From positions 1,880,314-1,944,313 of the forward strand of contig NZ_LN906597.1 of NCBI RefSeq assembly GCF_001460935.1: DNA of 64,000 nucleotides, given 5' to 3'. Below are positions 56,703 through 64,000 of the stretch, piece after piece. The stretch is from Candidatus Ichthyocystis hellenicum (GTDB lineage: Bacteria > Pseudomonadota > Gammaproteobacteria > Burkholderiales > 2013Ark19i). A program made the translations under genes and the position numbers. Within the stretch, counting starts at the first letter, position 1; each line of letters begins with the position of its first letter. The notes under the pieces are model-generated. The model did no database searches. It was not told the origin of the DNA and saw nothing but the letters and a program-made list of their open reading frames with translations.

Positions 56703-59700
56703 ATGTACCCATATCATTCAGGAAACAATTTTACGGAAAGCAACATTGATGATAATAAAAACGAGACCCATGATAATACTACTGAGTATGGATATCACAA
56801 AGACTCGAATCGCTTTGACCATCGTGTAGGCATTATAGCAAAAAATGAGCTCTCTACCCCATTTTTAAATTTTTGTACTCACGACGCATCGTACCAATAT
56901 AATAATCGTGAAGAAAATTTATTGCCCCCTGATATATTTAAATTGACTAAAATTTACGGTTTTGACACTGATCAACCATCTACATCTCGTGCTTTAAAAC
57001 ACCAATGCATTGAATATGAATATCTATCAATGGAACCAATCCCCAAAGTAATATGCCTTAAACAAATCATGGGGAACGAAAAAAATTACGTAGCATCACT
57101 ATCTTTTACAGAAAAAGTAACAAAATCTTCAAATTTGAAAAATATTGAACAAAAAAAAAATTTAGATAAATCAAAAATACCGGGTTGGCCTATAATTAAA
57201 AAAGAAATACGTATAAAGTTACATCGTTGTGATGTTAGAGAAATCATGTGTGAAGAAAAATCTTGCAGAGACTTGCCTTTAACTTCCACAGAACATATTA
57301 CTGCAAAAAACACATTCACCGACAATAAAACACTGTCAATAACACAAAACCTAAGAGGATTAGAACCTAAAAAAATATCAATCAACAAAAATGTGCTTAA
57401 AAAAAATATAATCCTAAAATCTTATCGGCAGCATCGCATCAATTTGTGGCATACGAAATCTAACTCAAGAATAGTATACATAGATGCGATAAAAAAAATA
57501 GTTATAGATAATAAAGGATTATTTAAGAGAAGCGTATTAAAAAAAATGAGTGAAATTATTGAAAGAAGAAATTTATTAAAATCATCCATTGACCTTTCTC
57601 AGACTTATTCAAATATACGCAAGTATGTCTTAGATAAGATATCTTCATTACTTGAAGATGATACAATTGACTCAGGTATATTGATAATTCCAGGAATGTC
57701 TATTTCAGATCTACGATCAAGCTGCCTATCAAATAATATGTTTTTTAAAAAATTACGAGAGTATTGTAAAAAAATCGCAAAGGATATACGAGTAACTCCT
57801 AATAATTATTTTTCACATATATTTCAAAATAACATTATTATAAACAATAGTGGCTCCCTAAATCAAACTAAGGCCAATATTAGATTTCAGCCTAGAAAAG
57901 GTAAATTTATCCCGGATCTAAAAGAGTTGATCATAGATACGGTATCCAATTTACCCAACAGTATCACTTGTGAAATTGAGAAGATCGATCCAGAAAGCAT
58001 TGTTAATTATTTATTTTCAGATGTACATGGTGTATTAGCATCAAAATCATTGATAAAAAATATGAACTTATTATTTGCGTCCAATAGACATGAATTTGAA
58101 TTTGCAAATAAAAGATTTGATGATAATTTAAATTTGTTCAATAAGTTACTAGAAAAAATAGCAAATATAGTAAGAAAATTTTGTATATTTCATGACGGGG
58201 TTTTTTTACCAGATGAATCTACGGTAAAACAACTATCTAAGTACCTGTTGTCAGACATGTATGGCGTACATCCCCAGTTTAATAAAAAACTTAAGTTACT
58301 CGGTCAAAATACACAAAAATCTAGAGAATCAATTGACAATGTTAACTTGAAGAGCAATTGTACAAAAGATGTTACAACATCCGTTACAAGAAACACTGAT
58401 CCATCAGAACAAAAAACAATGAAAAAAGAATTTTGTATAAAACCGTATCGTAAAACTAAACTACTTTCTGCAGATAATACATCAAATATATATGAATATG
58501 CCATTAAAAAAATTAATGTAGATAATAATTGCCAATTTAAGGATAGTGTATTAGAAGAATTAGGAGCTAATATTACAAGTAGGGGATTCACAAAGTCATC
58601 CCTTAATATCTCCAAAACCTATGCAAATGTGCGCAAATATGTTTTGGATAAAATTTTCCCATACATTAGTGATGCCATAACCAATACTGATGTATTGATA
58701 ACTCCGGGAATGTCTTTATCAGATTTAGCATATAATTGCGTATCAAATAGTATTTTCTTTGAAAAATTAAGTAAAATCTGTGAAGAAGCTGTAAAAAATA
58801 TAAAGTTAGTTCCTAGTAATTATTTCTCAAGCATTATTCAAAGTCATATTTATTTTGACTCACCTGAACGTTTAATAATTACTAGCAAGAAAAATAAATT
58901 ATGTTCAGCGATAAAGCTGCTAATTACAGAAACAATATCTAATTTGCCGAATAATATTATCCATGAGCTCAAAAAATTTAATCCAAATGAGATCTATGAT
59001 GGATTATTTGTAAATATACATAATATACATTTACAAAAATCATTAATGAGAAAAATAGAACTAATTTTTAATTCTAATAAACTACCAAATAATAAATTTA
59101 TATCTAATTTAAAATTACTCAACAATTTACTTACAAAGATATTTATAGAAGTAGAATCTCACCCGGTATTACATGAGGGAAAGATATTCTTTCTAGGAGA
59201 ACATACAGCAAAACTACTATCTAAATACCTTTTATCAGATATGTACAGAGTACCCACCAAAATTCATAAAGAACTTACCCTTTATAAACATACTAAAGAT
59301 GACATATCAGAAAGTAATTATGAAAAAAGTTCTGAAACTAATATTTGTGACAATATGAAGATATCATTATTAAAAAAACCACTACTTATTCCACGAAAAA
59401 AATTTAAGTGGAGCCATAATCCTATGTCGCCCATCTCTATATACAAATTAGCTTTATCAGGAATTGATATTGACAAAAGTGATTTTGAATGTTCCTTAGT
59501 AGATAAATTAAAGCACTATTGTTTTGTGATAAAACATCTTAGTGAAAAAGAAAAAATTAATATTGATCTTTCTATAACGTATAACAATGTTAAAAATTAT
59601 ATTTTGGAAACATTTCCCCCTTTTATCTATTGGGGCCATGTCTTGTATTGCTACTTGATGCTGCAGATTCTGCTTTACCCTTGTTTTTGTTTGCTCGTGA

Positions 59701-59705
59701 TGTAA
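56703..59705 (+). CDS. Array-family protein truncated in R3 (copy 15, right end of the array)
   Basis: 1000 codons from ATG 56703 (MYPYHSGNNF, the left-hand type of N-terminus). The head has LPPDIFKL (74-81), SRALKHQCIEYE and one KKEIRIKLHRC unit near 165. R1 (AIKKIVID near 260) and R2 (IYEYAIKKINVD near 596) are complete. R3 starts normally (IYKLALSGIDIDKSDF near 913; ITYNNVKNYILETF), but family similarity ends at about residue 973 (base 59,624). The last 27 residues (IYWGHVLYCYL to CLLVM) are the antisense reading of the converging minus-strand frame. About 270 residues, including most of R3 and the basic tail, are missing, so the product is probably non-functional or altered. Confidence 0.8.
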   Translation: MYPYHSGNNFTESNIDDNKNETHDNTTEYGYHKDSNRFDHRVGIIAKNELSTPFLNFCTHDASYQYNNREENLLPPDIFKLTKIYGFDTDQPSTSRALKHQCIEYEYLSMEPIPKVICLKQIMGNEKNYVASLSFTEKVTKSSNLKNIEQKKNLDKSKIPGWPIIKKEIRIKLHRCDVREIMCEEKSCRDLPLTSTEHITAKNTFTDNKTLSITQNLRGLEPKKISINKNVLKKNIILKSYRQHRINLWHTKSNSRIVYIDAIKKIVIDNKGLFKRSVLKKMSEIIERRNLLKSSIDLSQTYSNIRKYVLDKISSLLEDDTIDSGILIIPGMSISDLRSSCLSNNMFFKKLREYCKKIAKDIRVTPNNYFSHIFQNNIIINNSGSLNQTKANIRFQPRKGKFIPDLKELIIDTVSNLPNSITCEIEKIDPESIVNYLFSDVHGVLASKSLIKNMNLLFASNRHEFEFANKRFDDNLNLFNKLLEKIANIVRKFCIFHDGVFLPDESTVKQLSKYLLSDMYGVHPQFNKKLKLLGQNTQKSRESIDNVNLKSNCTKDVTTSVTRNTDPSEQKTMKKEFCIKPYRKTKLLSADNTSNIYEYAIKKINVDNNCQFKDSVLEELGANITSRGFTKSSLNISKTYANVRKYVLDKIFPYISDAITNTDVLITPGMSLSDLAYNCVSNSIFFEKLSKICEEAVKNIKLVPSNYFSSIIQSHIYFDSPERLIITSKKNKLCSAIKLLITETISNLPNNIIHELKKFNPNEIYDGLFVNIHNIHLQKSLMRKIELIFNSNKLPNNKFISNLKLLNNLLTKIFIEVESHPVLHEGKIFFLGEHTAKLLSKYLLSDMYRVPTKIHKELTLYKHTKDDISESNYEKSSETNICDNMKISLLKKPLLIPRKKFKWSHNPMSPISIYKLALSGIDIDKSDFECSLVDKLKHYCFVIKHLSEKEKINIDLSITYNNVKNYILETFPPFIYWGHVLYCYLMLQILLYPCFCLLVM
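59618..59630. other. Recombination breakpoint ending the array
   Basis: Up to about 59,624 the sequence follows the array genes (compare TTGGAAACATTTTCCCC in the 40123 and 47629 genes). After it, no array similarity remains. The stop codon of the minus-strand 93-codon frame (59623-59625) overlaps the junction, so both converging genes were probably cut here. Confidence 0.65.
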
Positions 59706-59904
59706 ATTGGGCTGCATCTGCTTGTTGCTCAATTTCTCGAGAAAAAAAATTGATTAGATTCGCCATTTTAGGAGATATTCTACGCTGAGCGTTTGATCCT
59801 TGCGCTATATTTCGATCTGTATTGGGTGTGCTTCCGGCATTACCCTCATTGTTTGTATTATTAGTTTCCTTTTCTACATTAGAAGCGCCTCTGTTGATCC
59901 TCAT
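59623..59904 (-). CDS. Small polar protein, probably the N-terminal part of a truncated gene
   Basis: 93 residues starting MRINRGASNVEKE. The sequence is low in complexity and rich in Asn, Thr, Ala, Gln and Ser (residues about 8-40), then a possible helix (SPKMANLINFFSREIEQQ), then a basic, polar end (NTRHGPNR). There is no signal peptide or membrane segment. AAAAGGAA lies 9 nt before the ATG, the clearest ribosome site in the window, which favours a real gene. Its stop codon sits exactly on the array breakpoint, so the original protein was probably longer. It overlaps the foreign end of the 56703 gene tail to tail. Family unknown. Confidence 0.55.
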   Translation of the reverse strand: MRINRGASNVEKETNNTNNEGNAGSTPNTDRNIAQGSNAQRRISPKMANLINFFSREIEQQADAAQFTSRANKNKGKAESAASSSNTRHGPNR

Positions 59905-59913
59905 ATTATTATT

Positions 59914-59921
59914 TTCCTTTT
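59914..59921 (-). promoter_or_regulatory. Ribosome binding site of the 59904 gene
   Basis: Read on the minus strand this is AAAAGGAA, 9 nt before ATG. Array genes show no comparable site. The remaining spacer to 60183 holds AT-rich DNA with two TATAAT-like hexamers on the minus strand but no convincing -35. Confidence 0.55.
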
Positions 59922-60183
59922 ATCAGATTACAGCACTAGTAGTGGTTCGACCTTATTATTTATAAAAAGTCACATGCTTTTAATGGTGATTATAAAAATA
60001 AGTGATTATATTTTTTTATTATCTAGGTGATTTTTATTTATAAATTATATGGCATACTAATTTAATTAGTTATTACATGCCAATCTTACGTATTTGTATG
60101 CAATCTGAGATTCATAATAGTTTAATTCAATAGATGTGAGGGCTTATATTTCCAAGTACTGGTTGCAATACATATGGGATGTT

Positions 60184-61719
60184 TTATTTACTATCAGTGG
60201 TAATAGATGCATCGATGATTATTCCGCCAATTAATTCTTTTCCCATAATAGTTCCTATTTTTTTGCTAATAATTCTTGTAATCGACCCTAGTGTATGTTC
60301 AGCGTAGGAATGATCTACGATAAGGTTTAAGCCAATGTTATTTAGTGGAGCATGCACTAATGATTCGTTATTTTTCCAATCATAGAGTGATGAAATTATA
60401 CAGTTCATTCCAGATAATGTTTTTGCTAAGCATGAATTTTGGATTAGGGATGTAGCTGTAGATGACTTAAATGGAAGTAATTTCCTATTTGATGGTTGAT
60501 CTAAATTAATTTTGATAGTTGCAGTTTCTTTGTTTATGTCTTGTTCCATAGAGTATATTTCTGCTTGTTTCTGTATCATAATATTAATAGCCATTGTAAA
60601 TTTTTTGCACTTATTAATATGACTAATGCATTTATTCGTGTTACGTGTGTTGATGCCAGTAATTATATATACTATTCTTTCGGCTATCAATATCATTGAT
60701 TTTCTGCAAATTAATGCTGATTTTATGATGCTATCATAGAGTTCTGTAAGTTCTGATAAGCTTGAATTTATAATACTTTCTAGCTCAGAAATTGAAAGGT
60801 TGTTTTCTTCTAAATTTCCATTACCTTCTTCTTTAACATAGCAGTTATTACATAAATCTGGTATACTTTCTGTGTGATATATTGCGTCGGTGTTTTTTTC
60901 CCATACGGAGTATGTTTCTTCTTCAATATCACGGATAGTTCGAAACTTCGTGGAATGCTCTATTTTTTCTAGGAGTGATTCTACTTTTGAGATAGTATTT
61001 TCAAGTTTTTTATCTGAATACTTAGATGAAGATAAATCGGAAATTTCGCATAAACTTGATAAGTTATATAATTCTCTTTGCTTAATATATTTTAGTGATA
61101 TGGAATTAGAGAATTTTTTGTACGATGGGTAGATTTCGGATCTAAGAAAAATTATGACTGACACGAGATCAGATAGGTTTTTTGCTTTTTTATTACATAA
61201 ATTAACCCTTTTTTTTAATGATGATAATGTGATAGTTTCTTTCGTTTGTGATTTGCCAAATTTAGTTGCAGCTAAATCTTGTGACTCCATAGTGTTAACT
61301 AGTGTGCTGCCAGGTATTTCATCAATGTATGATGGTGCGAAGATGGAAGACGTATTCGGTGTAGATGAGGAAGAGGTAGTGTTTTTGGGTTCTGAACGAA
61401 GTTCTTCATTTAGGCTGTTGCTTCTTTTAGGCTGATGTTTAAACATTACTGATAATTTCCTAAAATTAAAGCTTTTGGCTTTTCTAACTACTAATTTACT
61501 ATCTTCTTGATCTATAATATCTATATGCTGTGACCTTGTATTATTGCTGGGGGAGTCTGGTCGATTATTGTTTAGGGCGCTGTAATCATGCGACGATGGT
61601 AGGTTAGGTGTATAAGGTGAATTTGAGCAAGAAGCAGCACCGAGTTGTTCTGTGGTATCAGATATTTCTTCATTTATTTTTAAGCTGTCAATAGAATCTA
61701 AATGTGAATATGGTCTCAC
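60184..61719 (-). CDS. Unrecognised 511-residue protein, paralogue of the 62537 gene
   Basis: Starts at GTG (61717-61719) behind GGGGGAGAA; an in-frame TAA lies just upstream and the next internal Met is 90 residues in. Residues 1-165 are polar, Ser/Asn-rich and probably disordered. Residues of about 165-400 are helical, with Cys-containing segments (SSLCEISDLSSSKYSDKKL, then CRKSMILIAERIVYIITGI). The C-terminal domain contains LSGMNCIISSLYDWKN and IGLNLIVDHSYAEHTLGSI. The same order recurs in the next minus-strand gene (CRNSMISLTERVLSYITGI; SCLLSSLDDWKD; IGLNFIADHSYSEF), so the two arose by duplication. No signal peptide or clear membrane helix is seen. It is not related to the array family. 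Function is unknown. Confidence 0.85.
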   Translation of the reverse strand: MRPYSHLDSIDSLKINEEISDTTEQLGAASCSNSPYTPNLPSSHDYSALNNNRPDSPSNNTRSQHIDIIDQEDSKLVVRKAKSFNFRKLSVMFKHQPKRSNSLNEELRSEPKNTTSSSSTPNTSSIFAPSYIDEIPGSTLVNTMESQDLAATKFGKSQTKETITLSSLKKRVNLCNKKAKNLSDLVSVIIFLRSEIYPSYKKFSNSISLKYIKQRELYNLSSLCEISDLSSSKYSDKKLENTISKVESLLEKIEHSTKFRTIRDIEEETYSVWEKNTDAIYHTESIPDLCNNCYVKEEGNGNLEENNLSISELESIINSSLSELTELYDSIIKSALICRKSMILIAERIVYIITGINTRNTNKCISHINKCKKFTMAINIMIQKQAEIYSMEQDINKETATIKINLDQPSNRKLLPFKSSTATSLIQNSCLAKTLSGMNCIISSLYDWKNNESLVHAPLNNIGLNLIVDHSYAEHTLGSITRIISKKIGTIMGKELIGGIIIDASITTDSK

Positions 61720-62536
61720 TTCTCCCCCAAAAATTGCGTATTTGTCGGTATTTTATCTCTTTTCATTGGCTGTAGGTTTTTTAATAATTAATCGTAAACA
61801 AATAATATAGTTTGTATCGTACTCATACATATACTATAAAAATGTATTTAACAATGACGATTTTTATGTTTTCATGGTACTAGTTTAATCGTAGTAATAG
61901 GTTAATTCTATATTCAACATCCTAATTTATATTATTTTATTGTGTAACTTTAGGTTAGATGAGTTCCAACTTAATTTTTTATTTTACTTCATCATCATTG
62001 GTAACGGTTTCGTGGAGTGAGTTTTTATTAGTACCACTATAATATATGCCAACTGCTTGGTATATAAGGATAAAAAATTTATTCTAGGAGTTGGTATGAG
62101 ATAGGGTATATCTACATTCGTTTCAAACTAAGTTCTTTCTATTCTTTAGGCATATTTATTTACGCAACTAAAGTTTAATTGATTTTTAGAAAAAATATTT
62201 CTAATACTATTACGTGTTTGAATGATTATGGTCTAGCAGCTTCCTTTTGTTAACTTTTTATAGTTGTCATAAAATTAATCAATATAATATTAGTTGTATC
62301 GGTTTTTATCTAAGATATATTTTTGCCGTTACTTGAGTAATTATAATTACTTAAAAATAATGGTATTATCTTGATGCTAATACTACCGGCGCATCCTATA
62401 TTATAGTTACACTAGTAATACAGGAATTTTTTGATTGTGTTGATCTAATTCCATGTGCTTTTATTATGGTGTCCATTACATGCCCAAAAAGGTGTGGTTG
62501 CTTAGCTTTCATAAATATTTACAATTATTTCTAATG
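61720..62536. other. 817-bp gap without a recognised gene
   Basis: Between the two minus-strand paralogues no open frame of useful length, tRNA or family relic was found. It should hold the promoter of the 60184-61719 gene; TTGTTA with a 17-nt gap to TATGTA near 61.8 kb on the minus strand is a weak candidate. It also contains a 16-bp palindrome at 62336-62351. The length is typical of gene-poor spacers in reduced intracellular genomes and could be a decayed gene, but I see no recognisable remnant. Confidence 0.5.
62336..62351. other. Perfect 16-bp palindrome
   Basis: AGTAATTATAATTACT is its own reverse complement. It lies 185 bp downstream of the minus-strand gene ending at 62537 and about 620 bp upstream of the start of the 60184-61719 gene. 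It could be an operator, or chance in AT-rich DNA. Confidence 0.35.
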
Positions 62537-64000
62537 CTAATGTTTTTTCTGCTTTAATTTGTACCAATTTTCTCCTAAGAATTCTAGTAGGGACTCATCC
62601 TCACTATCACCCTCTTCTGGGGATGTAGTTGTTTTTTCTTTACTGTCATCTGGGTGTAACCCTTGTTTTGACAAGTATTCTTCTAAGGAACAGAGTAATG
62701 AATCATTATCAGTGCTACTTTCTGTCTTGGTTGCAGTGCTGCTACTAGAACTGCTGCTGCTAGAACTGCTGCTGCTAGAACTGCTGCTGCTAGAACTGCT
62801 GCTGCTAGAACTACTGCTACTACTATCTGTCTTAGGTGTAGTACTACTGCTATCTTTTTCTTGAGATGTCGTGGGTTTTTCTTTTTCAGTACATTGGTCT
62901 GCTTTTGATGATTTTTTCCCAGTCATGCTTCTTTTTACGGAACCAATAAATTTTCTCACCGAGGATAATTTATCTTCGGTTTTTTCGTCATCGACTGAAA
63001 TTTTATGTGATTTCCAACTAATTGATTTTTTGATTAATCTTTCTGCAAAAACTTCTTTTCCTATAATATATCCATCGCTTGTTTTATTAACAACACGCAT
63101 AATTGAATCAAATAAAAATTCAGAGTATGAATGATCTGCAATAAAATTTAATCCGATCGCCGTACATTTTGATTCCTCCGGTTCTTTCTCGGGTTTTTGT
63201 GTGCTATAACTCATAATTGGAGCTGTTAATTGATGATCTTTCCAGTCATCGAGTGATGATAATAGGCAGCTTGTTCCGGCTGATGTTGTCACCAAGCATG
63301 AGGTTTTGATAGTTGACTTATCCGCAGCTGAACTGGTTGAAGGATATTCTTCGCATGCTTCTTCATCAATATTAATATTATCCGTTACGGTTCTACCTTC
63401 TTCTTTGTTGTTTTGTATGAATTTAGTCATATGTTTTGTTTGAAGTGTAGTTGCAATGCCCGTTCTAAGTTTTTTACACATATACATATGATTTTCGCAT
63501 TCTTCCTTACTATTTGCATTAATGCCAGTGATATATGATAATACCCTCTCAGTCAGTGATATCATCGAGTTTCTGCAATTTACTGCAGCACTGGTGAGGG
63601 TGTCGCAGTGTTTTGTAAGTTCTGATAAATGTGAATCTATAATACTTTCAGGGTTAGGAACTGGTTCGTTTGTGGAATCAATAACCTCTTTAATTAATTC
63701 TTTTGCTTTTGTATGTACAGACATAAGATCTTTATCTGAGTACTTATTTAATGATGAATAAGACACGTCACATAAAGCTGATAAGCTGTCTGCTTCTTCT
63801 AGACATAGTTTTTCTAACCCAATAGAAGTTGCGAAATTAGCATATGATGAACAAATGTCAAATCTAATATAAGATATAATGTCCACCAATGAATATATTA
63901 TTTCTGCTTTTTGGTATAGATTCATTCTAATGCTTGCGTTTAGTATTTTTTCGATTGATTCAGGTGAATTGTAATCATATACTATTGATTTGGTTGATTT
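62537..64000 (-). CDS. Unrecognised Ser-tract protein, 5' end beyond the window
   Basis: The frame is open from the window edge to a stop at 62537. An internal ATG (63923-63925) would give 462 residues. However, the 25 codons before it contain no stop and continue similarity to the paralogue (SIEKILNASIRMNLYQKA against ITLSSLKKRVNLCNKKA), so the true start is probably outside the window. The conserved core runs from MNLYQKAEIIYSLVD through CRNSMISLTERVLSYITGI to IGLNFIADHSYSEF. Unlike its paralogue it carries a further C-terminal region: a basic segment (KFIGSVKRSMTGKKSSK), a Thr/Ser linker, about 29 consecutive serines and an acidic end (EEGDSEDESLLEFLGENWY). No signal peptide or membrane helix was seen in the part present. 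Function is unknown. Confidence 0.85.
   Translation of the reverse strand, partial: KSTKSIVYDYNSPESIEKILNASIRMNLYQKAEIIYSLVDIISYIRFDICSSYANFATSIGLEKLCLEEADSLSALCDVSYSSLNKYSDKDLMSVHTKAKELIKEVIDSTNEPVPNPESIIDSHLSELTKHCDTLTSAAVNCRNSMISLTERVLSYITGINANSKEECENHMYMCKKLRTGIATTLQTKHMTKFIQNNKEEGRTVTDNINIDEEACEEYPSTSSAADKSTIKTSCLVTTSAGTSCLLSSLDDWKDHQLTAPIMSYSTQKPEKEPEESKCTAIGLNFIADHSYSEFLFDSIMRVVNKTSDGYIIGKEVFAERLIKKSISWKSHKISVDDEKTEDKLSSVRKFIGSVKRSMTGKKSSKADQCTEKEKPTTSQEKDSSSTTPKTDSSSSSSSSSSSSSSSSSSSSSSSSSSSSSTATKTESSTDNDSLLCSLEEYLSKQGLHPDDSKEKTTTSPEEGDSEDESLLEFLGENWYKLKQKKH
62747..62821 (-). repeat. 15-bp tandem repeat encoding a serine run
   Basis: Four perfect copies of AGAACTGCTGCTGCT (+ strand; 62747-62806) are followed by one imperfect copy (to 62821) and flanked by further Ser triplets. 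On the coding strand each unit reads AGC AGC AGC AGT TCT, five serines. Gain or loss of units keeps the frame, so length polymorphism between strains is likely. Confidence 0.92.

Noticed and set aside
1016-59705. The array as a composite transposon or integrated phage
   Set aside because: No transposase, integrase, terminal inverted repeats or phage genes were seen; tandem duplication explains the layout.
59800-60030. Plus-strand 76-codon frame with a hydrophobic stretch resembling a membrane protein
   Set aside because: It overlaps the minus-strand 93-codon gene, which has a clear ribosome site, and has no ribosome site of its own.
62559-62864. Plus-strand open frame with Leu-rich repeats (LLLLEL)
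   Set aside because: It is the antisense reading of the serine repeat in the 62537 gene; the regular pattern is produced by the 15-bp unit.

Overview
The window is very AT-rich and gene-dense, with no introns and no housekeeping, rRNA, tRNA, phage or transposase gene to fix its taxonomy. Bacterial features are uninterrupted reading frames with TGA read as stop and Trp encoded by TGG, promoters with a fixed -35/-10 spacing, one GTG start, and one clear AAAAGGAA ribosome site. I lean towards an AT-rich intracellular bacterium, possibly Rickettsiales (Anaplasmataceae-like), but this is inference from composition and style. Another reduced AT-rich symbiont is possible, and a viral or eukaryotic source is less likely.

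Left edge (1-1015): the end of an unrelated reading frame, a C9 tract, a perfect hairpin, and a decayed relic of the gene family that fills the rest of the window.

Array (about 0.4-59.6 kb, all + strand): a tandem array of at least 19 copies of one gene family I do not recognise. Fifteen are sizeable genes (starts at 1016, 4730, 8448, 12917, 15631, 19351, 23238, 27219, 31879, 35768, 40123, 43790, 47629, 51421 and 56703). Of these, the 12917 gene has lost a module, the 47629 gene is broken by two deletions, and the 56703 gene is truncated. Four more are pseudogenes or relics (about 443-832, 15429-15556, 31059-31764, 55445-56545). Full-length products are 1166-1444 residues: a variable polar head with a PPDIFKL motif, then three diverged modules of 230-300 residues (R1, R2, R3), then a basic C-terminal tail. 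No signal peptide or membrane segment is seen. Each copy has its own promoter: a 30-bp element, TTTCTA, exactly 18 nt, then TACAAT, present 17 times and usually 36 nt before the start codon. The units are therefore promoter-gene cassettes, not an operon. Copies differ by head duplication, module loss, mosaic exchange and small deletions, as expected of a family evolving by recombination between repeats.

Right edge (59.6-64 kb, - strand): the last array gene is cut at about 59,624, where it meets a short convergent reading frame (59623-59904). Beyond lie two minus-strand paralogous genes of another unrecognised family (60184-61719, and 62537 to the window edge). The second carries a run of about 29 serines encoded by a 15-bp tandem repeat. 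A gap of about 0.8 kb separates them.

I cannot assign a biochemical function to either family. The array looks like a lineage-specific, recombining set of large soluble or secreted proteins; a role in host interaction is plausible but unproven.
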